Assembly (NCBI RefSeq): GCF_003325755.1
Contig: NZ_QORI02000005.1
Coordinates: forward strand, 62,001-126,000
DNA from: Pseudomonas sp. SST3
GTDB lineage: Bacteria > Pseudomonadota > Gammaproteobacteria > Pseudomonadales > Pseudomonadaceae
Direction of reading: 5' to 3'
DNA: 64,000 nucleotides
Shown: positions 57,768-64,000 of the stretch, piece after piece
Position numbering within the stretch: the stretch's first letter is position 1
How the letters are laid out: each line of letters starts with the position of its first letter
Position numbers and translations under genes: made by a program
The notes under the pieces: model-generated
The model's input: the letters and a program-made list of their open reading frames with translations, nothing else
Told to the model about the DNA's origin: nothing
Database searches by the model: none

Positions 57768-58211
57768 TCAGATCGGTGGCAGCGTTACCGGGATCGGGCT
57801 ATCCATGCCCAGCTGTGTGCGGGCGCTTTCAAGGTCGAACAATGTGTTGATTTCCTCAATGTCGCCACCTGGGTTGAGCGTCCAGATGGACATCGCGGCG
57901 ACCGTGAGGATCTTGCCGCTCGGCGCATGTCCGAACACGGTTTTCTCCAGGGTGCCAAACAGGGTGCTGGAGGTCACCACGCGATTGCCTTCGCTGAGGC
58001 ATTCATCCACCACCACGTCGAGGTCTGGCATCGCTTTGCGAATTTCTCGCACGATCAGGCCGAAGGCGCCGCTGTTGACGGGTTGCGTGATGAATGAGCT
58101 TTTGTAGCTGAAGTAACGGCTCTGTAGCTGTTCGGCCAGCGCCAGGCGACCCTTGCACCAGCTCAGATCGATATGCTGCCGAACGCGCCGTTTTCGTTCC
58201 TCCGGTGACAT
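57768..58211 (-). CDS. SnoaL-like / ester cyclase family protein
   Basis: The likely 147-residue product starts MSPEERKRRVRQHIDLSWCK. The helix-rich N-terminus followed by VVDECLSEGNRVVTSSTLFG and ILTVAAMSIWTLNPGGDIEE fits an NTF2-like SnoaL polyketide-cyclase fold. Such proteins are often small-molecule binders, and no catalytic residues can be identified with confidence. It follows the Gdt1-type gene on the same strand after 84 bases. Confidence 0.68.
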   Translation of the reverse strand: MSPEERKRRVRQHIDLSWCKGRLALAEQLQSRYFSYKSSFITQPVNSGAFGLIVREIRKAMPDLDVVVDECLSEGNRVVTSSTLFGTLEKTVFGHAPSGKILTVAAMSIWTLNPGGDIEEINTLFDLESARTQLGMDSPIPVTLPPI

Positions 58212-58295
58212 GCCGCCTGCTCCCCTCAAGTGCCGCCAGAACGCGGTAAGTTCGCACTCTACCAGCACCGGCGGCGCGTCAATTTGCGCTGCGTA

Positions 58296-58883
58296 TCAGA
58301 CTGGAAGCGAGCTGCTCAAACTCAAGGCCTGATAGACGGCATAAAGTGCCAAAGCAGCAAAACCGATAGCTGCGACTCGGCGAATCAGCGTGAGTGGCAT
58401 GCGGTCTGCTGCGAAATTGCCGGCCAGCACTACCGGCACGTTGGCGATAAGCATGCCCAGCGTGGTGCCTATGATCACCAGAATGAAATCGGGATACTGC
58501 GCGGCGAGCATGACGGTCGCCACCTGAGTCTTGTCGCCCATCTCCGCCAGAAAGAAGGCGATCAGCGTGGCGACGAAGGGGCCGAAGCGGCGACCGCGCG
58601 CGGCTTCGTCCTCCTCCAGTTTGTCCGGCACCAGCGTCCACAACGCCACGGCTGCAAAGGATGCGGCCAGGATCCAGCTGAGGATAGCCGGTGAGACCAA
58701 CGACGAAACCCAGTTGCCGATGGCCCCTGCAGCGGCATGGTTGGCCAGCGTGGCGATAACGATGCCCCAGATGATCGGCTGCGGGCGCCGATAGCGGGCG
58801 GCCAGCAACAGTGCGAGCAGCTGTGTCTTGTCGCCAATTTCGGCGAGCGCAACGATCAAGGTGGGGATATAGAACGATTCCAA
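58296..58883 (-). CDS. TMEM165/GDT1 family protein (probable Mn2+ exporter)
   Basis: The 195-residue protein has six or seven membrane helices and two copies of the family motif E-x-G-D-K-T-Q (AEIGDKTQL near residue 15, AEMGDKTQV near residue 110). The start is TTG, five bases after AAGGAAG, read as MESFYIPTLIVALAEIGDKT; an upstream ATG at 58913 is unlikely because it lies inside the terminator region. Bacterial relatives export Mn2+. A yybP-ykoY manganese riboswitch upstream supports this role. Confidence 0.93.
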   Translation of the reverse strand: MESFYIPTLIVALAEIGDKTQLLALLLAARYRRPQPIIWGIVIATLANHAAAGAIGNWVSSLVSPAILSWILAASFAAVALWTLVPDKLEEDEAARGRRFGPFVATLIAFFLAEMGDKTQVATVMLAAQYPDFILVIIGTTLGMLIANVPVVLAGNFAADRMPLTLIRRVAAIGFAALALYAVYQALSLSSSLPV

Positions 58884-58910
58884 ACGAACTTCCTTGCGGG
58901 GGCGGGTCGA

Positions 58911-58967
58911 CAAAAATCACCATGACACGCACCGCCTGCCCGCCCCGGGTCAGGTGTACGTGTCATG
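58911..58967 (-). terminator. riboswitch-controlled terminator before the Gdt1 gene
   Basis: On the minus strand CATGACACG pairs perfectly with CGTGTCATG (58959-58967 with 58921-58929). The inner stem CCTG-a-CCCG / CGGG-CAGG extends it, and GTGATTTTTG follows. The left arm overlaps the 3' edge of the manganese aptamer. Confidence 0.75.
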
Positions 58968-59093
58968 GGTCTTGTCAAACCGAGCGCGAGCTGCAGGCAG
59001 GTCGCGCGGGTCGCATGCACCATGGTCTGCGGACCAAGTATGTTGACGCATGCCGGGCGAGCAGGGCGCTCGCCGGAGACTACTCCCCCAGGA
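58963..59093 (-). promoter_or_regulatory. yybP-ykoY manganese riboswitch
   Basis: The minus strand carries the conserved elements of this class in order: GGGGGAGTAG (59080-59089), the GTCAACATACT segment (about 59037-59047), and GTTTGACAAGACC near the 3' end (about 58968-58980). The class senses Mn2+ and usually controls Mn efflux genes such as mntP and Gdt1 relatives, as here. Boundaries are estimated. Confidence 0.85.
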
Positions 59094-59147
59094 TGGGCGC
59101 GAGTTTGCCCAAGCGCGGCGCGTTGTGCAAGTCAGCCCCGTGAACGT

Positions 59148-60146
59148 TCATGAGCGTTGCGCACGATAAACGCGAAAGCCGTCCGCAGTGACCAGGGTCT
59201 CGCAGGCGCCCAGATGGGCCTCGATCAACGGTGGATATTTGAGAAAGGAATTGGCCACCAGACGCAGCTCGCCGCCAGGCCTCAGGTGACTGGCGGCGCG
59301 TTGCAACAACGTCTCGCTGGCGGCGTAATGGGTATGTACGCCTTGATGGAACGGCGGGTTGCTAATGATTGCGGCACAGTCGTCAGGTGCCGCGTCAATG
59401 CCATCCCCGGCGATGACCTCAGCATCCAGGCCGTTGGCGGCCAGCGTCATGCGGCTGCTTTCGACCGCGAACGCGTCAACATCCAGCAGTACTACTTCAT
59501 CGCTCGGATAACGCCGTTTCAGTGACGCTCCAATGATCCCGGCACCGCACCCGAAGTCCAGCAGCCGCCCGGTTGGCAAGTCGTCGAGCTGTTCCAGTAG
59601 CAGCGCAGTGCCGCGGTCGAGGCGGCCATGGCTGAATACGCCGGGTAGGCTGATGACTTGCAACGGGCCGTCCGCCGACTCGAGCTCGAAGCGTTGAGCG
59701 AGGGTCCGCAGCTCTGGCGCGGGCGGGCTGTTCTCCACCTTGAGTTGCCACAGCTGGCAATGGCGGGCGCTATCGAGCTTACGCGCTTCGCCGAACGGCG
59801 CCAGCTGTCGAGCGGCTCGCTCGATCCCGGCACGCTTTTCGCCCACCAGATACAGCAGACGGCCCGGCAGGCGGGCCGCTAGCGCGCTCAGCAAGTAATC
59901 GGTCAGTTCGCGTGACTTGGGCAGGAACAGCACCGCTGCGTCGAAAGCGGCGGCAGGCGGCTCGACGCCGAATGTGCAGCGCCCAGCGAAGCGAGCCTGC
60001 AGCTGATTATACTCACCGGCGTGCCAGCTCCAGCCCCTGGCGCTAGGCAACTGGCCGAGCAGATCGTCGGCCGGCAAGCCGGCGAGCAGCAGGCCACCAT
60101 TGAACAGGTCGGCCTGGCGCAGCAGTACTTCGCTTCGGGGGTCCAT
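59148..60146 (-). CDS. rsmC: 16S rRNA (guanine-1207-N2)-methyltransferase RsmC
   Basis: The likely 332-residue product starts [20 protein letters not shown]; five extra in-frame codons lie upstream. An N-terminal RsmC-type domain (1-160) precedes the SAM-binding [20 protein letters not shown] and the catalytic [18 protein letters not shown]. It methylates G1207 of 16S rRNA in the 30S subunit. It follows hprA on the same strand, the usual Pseudomonas order. Confidence 0.93.
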   Translation of the reverse strand: MDPRSEVLLRQADLFNGGLLLAGLPADDLLGQLPSARGWSWHAGEYNQLQARFAGRCTFGVEPPAAAFDAAVLFLPKSRELTDYLLSALAARLPGRLLYLVGEKRAGIERAARQLAPFGEARKLDSARHCQLWQLKVENSPPAPELRTLAQRFELESADGPLQVISLPGVFSHGRLDRGTALLLEQLDDLPTGRLLDFGCGAGIIGASLKRRYPSDEVVLLDVDAFAVESSRMTLAANGLDAEVIAGDGIDAAPDDCAAIISNPPFHQGVHTHYAASETLLQRAASHLRPGGELRLVANSFLKYPPLIEAHLGACETLVTADGFRVYRAQRS

Positions 60147-60194
60147 GGAGTCTCCGGGCAAAGCTGGCGAGCTTAGCAGTCTGACCGCAGGGCG

Positions 60195-61157
60195 TCAGCC
60201 GACCTGTCGCCGCGGCGTGCCGGCAAAAAACGCCTCGGCGTTCTCGCACAGCTGGCCAACAATGCGCTGCCTGGCTTCGCGGCTGCCCCAGGCGCTGTGC
60301 GGCGTCACGATCAGGCGCGGTACGTCTGCGGCCAGCAGCGGGTTGTCATTGGCCGGCGGTTCGCTGGTGAGCACGTCGGTGGCAGCACCGCCCAGGTGGC
60401 CGCTGCGCAGCGTATCCGCCAGCGCCTGCTCGTCGATCAGGCCGCCCCGAGCGGTGTTGATGATGAACGCGGAGGGTTTCATCAGCTTCAGCTCGCGGGC
60501 GCCGATGAGGTTGCGTGTCTGTTCGGTTAGCGGGCAGTGCAAGGTCAGTGCGTCGATCTGCGGCAACAGCTCGTCGAGGTCCAGGCGATCGGCGCGCGAG
60601 GGCCGCCCTGGCAGATTGCCGGTCAGTACGCGCATGCCCAATGCCTCGGCCAGTCGTCCGACGGCGCTACCCAGCTCGCCATGACCGAGCACACCGAGGC
60701 TCTTGCCGGCCAATTCGACGATGGGAAAGTCCAGCAGGCAGAACTGCCCGCTTTCCTGCCAGCGGCCCCGGGCCACTGCGCCCTGGTAGTCGGGTAGTCG
60801 CGTGGCCAGTGCGAGCAGTAGCATTAGCGTGTGCTGGGCTACCGTTGCGGTGCCATAGGCTTGGCAATTACTCACCGTAATGCCGCGCTGTTTGGCGGCG
60901 GCCAGATCGATGTTGTTGACGCCGGTGGCGGCAACCAGAACCAGTTTCAGGTTCGGGCAGGCGGCGAATACCGCGTCGCTCAGGGCGACCTTGTTGACGA
61001 TGGCGATTTCCGCGCCTTGCAGCCGATCGATGATCTGAGTGTCGCTGGTCTGCACATGGCAGATCAGTTCACCGAAGGCTGACTGCAACGGCGTCAGATC
61101 CAGGTCGCCCTGGTCGAGAGGAGATAGATCGAGGAATACAGCGCGGCGATTGCTCAT
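60195..61157 (-). CDS. hprA: D-2-hydroxyacid dehydrogenase (glycerate/hydroxypyruvate reductase-like)
   Basis: The 320-residue enzyme has the NAD-binding GVLGHGELGSAVGRLAEALG and the catalytic Arg in INTARGGLIDEQALADTL. The Glu lies in DVLTSEPPANDNPLL and the His in VTPHSAWGSREAR. It reduces 2-keto acids such as hydroxypyruvate or glyoxylate; hprA is the usual name at this position next to rsmC in pseudomonads. The true substrate is not certain. Confidence 0.87.
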   Translation of the reverse strand: MSNRRAVFLDLSPLDQGDLDLTPLQSAFGELICHVQTSDTQIIDRLQGAEIAIVNKVALSDAVFAACPNLKLVLVAATGVNNIDLAAAKQRGITVSNCQAYGTATVAQHTLMLLLALATRLPDYQGAVARGRWQESGQFCLLDFPIVELAGKSLGVLGHGELGSAVGRLAEALGMRVLTGNLPGRPSRADRLDLDELLPQIDALTLHCPLTEQTRNLIGARELKLMKPSAFIINTARGGLIDEQALADTLRSGHLGGAATDVLTSEPPANDNPLLAADVPRLIVTPHSAWGSREARQRIVGQLCENAEAFFAGTPRRQVG

Positions 61158-61220
61158 GGACTTTACTCGTATGAATCAGCGGGCGGATGTTCCGCCCTGG
61201 AAATAGCGGAGTGGCTAAAG

Positions 61221-61850
61221 ATGTACTGGATGGAGTTTCTTACCGTGGCGCTGGTTCACTTGCTTGCCGTCGCCAGCCCTGGACCGGACTTCGCCGTGGT
61301 CGTGCGTGAAAGCGTGTCTCGCGGCCAGCGAAGCGGCAACTGGACAGCCATCGGTGTGGGCAGCGGCATTCTGTTGCACGTGGGTTATTCATTGCTCGGG
61401 ATTGGCCTGATCGTCTCGCAGTCGATCGTGCTGTTCAACCTATTCAAGTGGCTGGCGGCCGGTTATCTGTTCTATCTCGGCTTTCAGGCGTTGCGCGCCC
61501 GACCCGTTGCGGGCGGCGATCTCGCTCCGTCCGGTGCAGGGGTGGAGCACTCTCGCCGAAAAGCTTTTATGGTGGGGTTCGTCACCAATGGCCTGAATCC
61601 GAAGGCCACGCTGTTTTTTCTTTCGCTATTCACGGTGGTTATCGACCCCCATACGCCGCTCGCCGTTCAGGCGGGCTATGGGTTATATCTGGCGTTCGCT
61701 ACTGGCATGTGGTTTTGCCTGGTGGCCTGGCTGTTCAGTCGCGAGCGCGTGCGGGCGGGGTTCGCCCGTATGGGCCACTGGTTCGATCGCGTCACCGGCG
61801 CCGTGCTGATCGGTCTTGGCATCCGTCTAGCCGCAAGTGAAATCGCTTGA
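61221..61850 (+). CDS. LysE/RhtB family exporter
   Basis: The 209-residue protein has six membrane helices. The N-terminal family motif is AVASPGPDFAVVVRESVSRG, followed by VGSGILLHVGYSLLGIG and FVTNGLNPKATLFFLSLF. Family members export amino acids such as homoserine, threonine or lysine; the substrate is not predictable. GGAG lies before the ATG at 61207-61210. It is divergent from hprA. Confidence 0.92.
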   Translation: MYWMEFLTVALVHLLAVASPGPDFAVVVRESVSRGQRSGNWTAIGVGSGILLHVGYSLLGIGLIVSQSIVLFNLFKWLAAGYLFYLGFQALRARPVAGGDLAPSGAGVEHSRRKAFMVGFVTNGLNPKATLFFLSLFTVVIDPHTPLAVQAGYGLYLAFATGMWFCLVAWLFSRERVRAGFARMGHWFDRVTGAVLIGLGIRLAASEIA

Positions 61851-62009
61851 CCAGCGGTCTGTTGGCTCGATGCACACCGAAGGCCTTGGTGCGCTGAGCG
61901 GTTGCCAGCTGGGTTGTCGAAGTGGAGCGCCGCGCGCTGGGTTGCGCGGCGAACGTCCAGTGCCAGAGCTAGAGTGCGTCTCATAACATCAATAACAACA
62001 GGAAGCCCT

Positions 62010-63692
62010 ATGTTGCAGACCCGAGTGATCAAACCCGCCGCGAACGCCTACCAGTACCCTCTGCTGATCAAGAGCCTGTTGTTGTCGGGCCGGCGCTATG
62101 AGCGCACGCGTGAGATCGTCTACCGCGACCAGCTGCGCTTCGATTACCGCACGCTCAACCAGCGTATCGCTCGGCTTGCTAACGTGTTGACCGCGGCAGG
62201 GGTCAAGGCCGGCGACACCGTGGCGGTGATGGATTGGGACAGCCATCGCTATCTCGAATGCATGTTCGCGATCCCGATGATCGGCGCGGTGGTACATACC
62301 ATCAACATACGGCTGTCACCCGAGCAGATCCTCTACACCATGAATCATGCCGCGGATCGCTTCGTTCTCGTCAACAGCGAATTCGCGCCCCTGTACCAGG
62401 CGATCGCCGGGCAGCTCACCACGGTCGATAAAACCCTGCTGATCACCGATGCAGACGACAAGGAGTGCCAATTGCCGAACTGCGTCGGCGAATATGAAAC
62501 TCTGCTGGCGGCCGCCGAACCACACTACGACTTCCCGGATTTCGATGAGGATTCGGTTGCCACGACCTTTTACACCACAGGCACCACGGGTGACCCCAAG
62601 GGCGTCTACTTCACCCATCGTCAGCTGGTGCTGCACACCCTCGCCGGCGCGGTAACGGTCGGCTGTCGTGAGAATCCCCAGCTGATGGCGGCCGGAGACG
62701 TCTACATGCCGATCACACCAATGTTCCACGTGCATGCCTGGGGGCTGCCTTACGTGGCGACGATGATGGGGCTCAAGCAGGTTTATCCGGGGCGTTACGA
62801 TCCAGAGCTGCTGATCGAGCTGTGGCGTCGCGAAAAGGTGACCTTCTCCCATTGCGTGCCGACGATCGTGCAGATGCTGCTCAACGCCAAAGGCGCGCAG
62901 GGCACGGATTTCAACGGGTGGAAAATTACCATCGGCGGCAGCGCGTTGACTCGCGGCCTTTACGAGTCGGCGCGTGCCTGCGGCATGCAGCTGGTGGCTG
63001 CCTATGGCATGTCAGAAACCTGTCCGCTGATATCCGGCGCTCATATCAACGACGAGTTGCGTCAGGCCAGTGAGGACGTGCAGACCAGTTACCGGCTCAA
63101 GGCCGGGGTTCCGGTGGTGCTGGTCGATGCTGCCATCCAGGCGCCGGACGGCAGCTTTCTGCCAGCCGACGGCACGTCCCAGGGCGAGCTGGTGCTGCGC
63201 GCACCATGGCTGACTCAGGGCTACGCCGGCAATCCGGAGAAGAGCGAAGAATTATGGGCGGGCGGCTGGTTGCATACCGGTGACGTGGCCACCATCGACG
63301 AGAGGGGCAATATCGACATCCGCGATCGCATCAAGGACGTGATCAAGACCGGCGGCGAGTGGATATCTTCGCTGGCGCTGGAGGGGCTGATCAGCCGCCA
63401 CGAGGCGGTACGTGACGTGGCGGTGGTCGGCGTCCCCGACGAGCGCTGGGGTGAAAGACCTTTCGCTCTGGTGGTGCTCGGTGCGGGTAAACAGCTCGAT
63501 GCGCAGACGTTGCAACGTTTCCTTGAGCCTGCGGTAGAGCAGGGGCAGATCAACAAATGGGCCATCCCGCAGCAGATTGCGGTTGTCGCTGACATCCCCA
63601 AGACCAGTGTCGGCAAGCTCGACAAGAAGCGCATTCGGGTCGATATCGCCAGCTGGCTGCGAGAAGGCAACAGCGCCATCTCCTCGGTCTAG
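62010..63692 (+). CDS. fatty acid-CoA ligase (medium/long chain, AlkK-like)
   Basis: The 560-residue protein starts MLQTRVIKPAANAYQYPLLI after AGGAAG. The AMP-binding motif is FYTTGTTGDPKGVYFTHR, the adenylate motif is AYGMSETCPLIS, and the hinge region is LHTGDVATIDERGNIDIRDR. The catalytic Lys lies in PKTSVGKLDKKRIR. It activates fatty acids as acyl-CoA by way of acyl-AMP. It resembles Pseudomonas AlkK in layout and ends in a short Ser-rich tail. No alkane genes are nearby. Confidence 0.92.
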   Translation: MLQTRVIKPAANAYQYPLLIKSLLLSGRRYERTREIVYRDQLRFDYRTLNQRIARLANVLTAAGVKAGDTVAVMDWDSHRYLECMFAIPMIGAVVHTINIRLSPEQILYTMNHAADRFVLVNSEFAPLYQAIAGQLTTVDKTLLITDADDKECQLPNCVGEYETLLAAAEPHYDFPDFDEDSVATTFYTTGTTGDPKGVYFTHRQLVLHTLAGAVTVGCRENPQLMAAGDVYMPITPMFHVHAWGLPYVATMMGLKQVYPGRYDPELLIELWRREKVTFSHCVPTIVQMLLNAKGAQGTDFNGWKITIGGSALTRGLYESARACGMQLVAAYGMSETCPLISGAHINDELRQASEDVQTSYRLKAGVPVVLVDAAIQAPDGSFLPADGTSQGELVLRAPWLTQGYAGNPEKSEELWAGGWLHTGDVATIDERGNIDIRDRIKDVIKTGGEWISSLALEGLISRHEAVRDVAVVGVPDERWGERPFALVVLGAGKQLDAQTLQRFLEPAVEQGQINKWAIPQQIAVVADIPKTSVGKLDKKRIRVDIASWLREGNSAISSV

Positions 63693-63705
63693 GGCCAGCG
63701 AAAAC

Positions 63706-64000
63706 TCAGCAGGCCCTGGGTTTTCCTTGCTCAGGTTCCAGCATGCCGCGGACCTTTTCTTCGAGGTCCGTGATGGTGAATGGCTTGGTCAGGACTTCGT
63801 AATCGTACATGGCGGTGCTGCGCTGCAGCACCGAGCTCTCGGCATATCCGGTGATGAACAGTACGTGCATGGCGGGACGCTTCTCCCGTGTGGCATCAGC
63901 GAGCTGGCGGCCGTTCATGCCGCCGGGCAAGCCGATGTCCGAAATAAGCAGGTCCAGATGCACATCGCTGTCGAGGATGCGCAGGCCGCTATGGCCGTCG
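63706..64000 (-). CDS. response-regulator receiver domain, C-terminal end (partial)
   Basis: The frame is open to the right edge of the window, so the start and any kinase part are missing. It reads DGHSGLRILDSDVHLDLLIS, then DIGLPGGMNGRQLADATREK with the phospho-Asp in ISDIGLPGG, FITGYAES and the conserved Lys in LTKPFTI. It ends in a short tail. Such a receiver often ends a hybrid histidine kinase with PAS domains; whether that is the case here cannot be seen. Confidence 0.8.
   Translation of the reverse strand, partial: DGHSGLRILDSDVHLDLLISDIGLPGGMNGRQLADATREKRPAMHVLFITGYAESSVLQRSTAMYDYEVLTKPFTITDLEEKVRGMLEPEQGKPRAC

Noticed and set aside
63691..63720. Terminator AGGGCC/GGCCCT after the acyl-CoA ligase
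   Set aside because: It is a weak six-pair stem with a long loop that overlaps the convergent gene end; left out for lack of support.

Overview
The window is a 64 kb piece of core chromosome from a Pseudomonas-type gammaproteobacterium. The most likely source is the Pseudomonas stutzeri group (Stutzerimonas). That rests on two things: codon use is GC-rich throughout, and gene order closely follows the Pseudomonas chromosome (carB-greA-yhbY-rlmE-ftsH-folP-glmM-tpiA-secG-tRNAs-rimP-nusA-infB-rbfA-truB-rpsO-pnp, then dksA-gluQRS-cbrX-cbrA-cbrB-crcZ-pcnB-folK-panBCD-pgi, here read on the minus strand). I saw no insertion sequence, prophage, integron or CRISPR array.

Layout. Bases 1-16700 (+ strand) are a housekeeping block: pyrimidine synthesis (carB), transcript and ribosome factors (greA, yhbY, rlmE), the FtsH protease, folate, cell-wall and glycolytic enzymes (folP, glmM, tpiA), secG, tRNA-Leu(GAG), the initiator tRNA, and the rimP-nusA-infB-rbfA-truB-rpsO-pnp translation/RNA operon. 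Bases 16900-24330 hold a BON-domain periplasmic protein behind a sigma-54-like promoter, a DUF748 + two DUF2845 cluster, a methyltransferase, a thiolase and an MpaB-type oxygenase. Bases 24480-37710 (- strand) hold pgi, panD-panC-panB, folK, pcnB, the CrcZ small RNA with its sigma-54 promoter, the CbrB/CbrA two-component system with the small overlapping CbrX, gluQRS and dksA. CbrAB and CrcZ together are the known carbon/nitrogen and catabolite-repression control module of pseudomonads.

Bases 37900-51900 hold an aminotransferase, sfsA, a secreted sugar dehydrogenase, MgtC-like, DUF2914/DUF5924, thioesterase-like and DUF2726 proteins, a LOG-family gene flanked by unusual DnaA-box-containing repeats, an SDR, a SulP transporter, a PA4642-family protein, mqo and a YajG lipoprotein. 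Bases 52000-64000 hold a DUF1329 protein, an acyltransferase, small zinc-ribbon and DUF2007 proteins, a YedK-type DNA-crosslink peptidase, an M48 lipoprotein protease, a SnoaL-like protein, a Gdt1-type Mn exporter behind a yybP-ykoY riboswitch, rsmC, a hydroxyacid dehydrogenase, a LysE exporter, an acyl-CoA ligase and the end of a response-regulator receiver domain.

Points worth a second look are: (i) four same-orientation 35-bp elements, each ending in a perfect DnaA box, two on each side of the LOG gene; (ii) a manganese riboswitch whose 3' edge overlaps a terminator hairpin; (iii) a strong sigma-54 promoter match before the BON gene; and (iv) five genes, including essential infB, that each appear to lack exactly one base, which points to sequence or assembly errors rather than real pseudogenes. 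No clearly new multi-gene system was found; most of the window is ordinary core genome.
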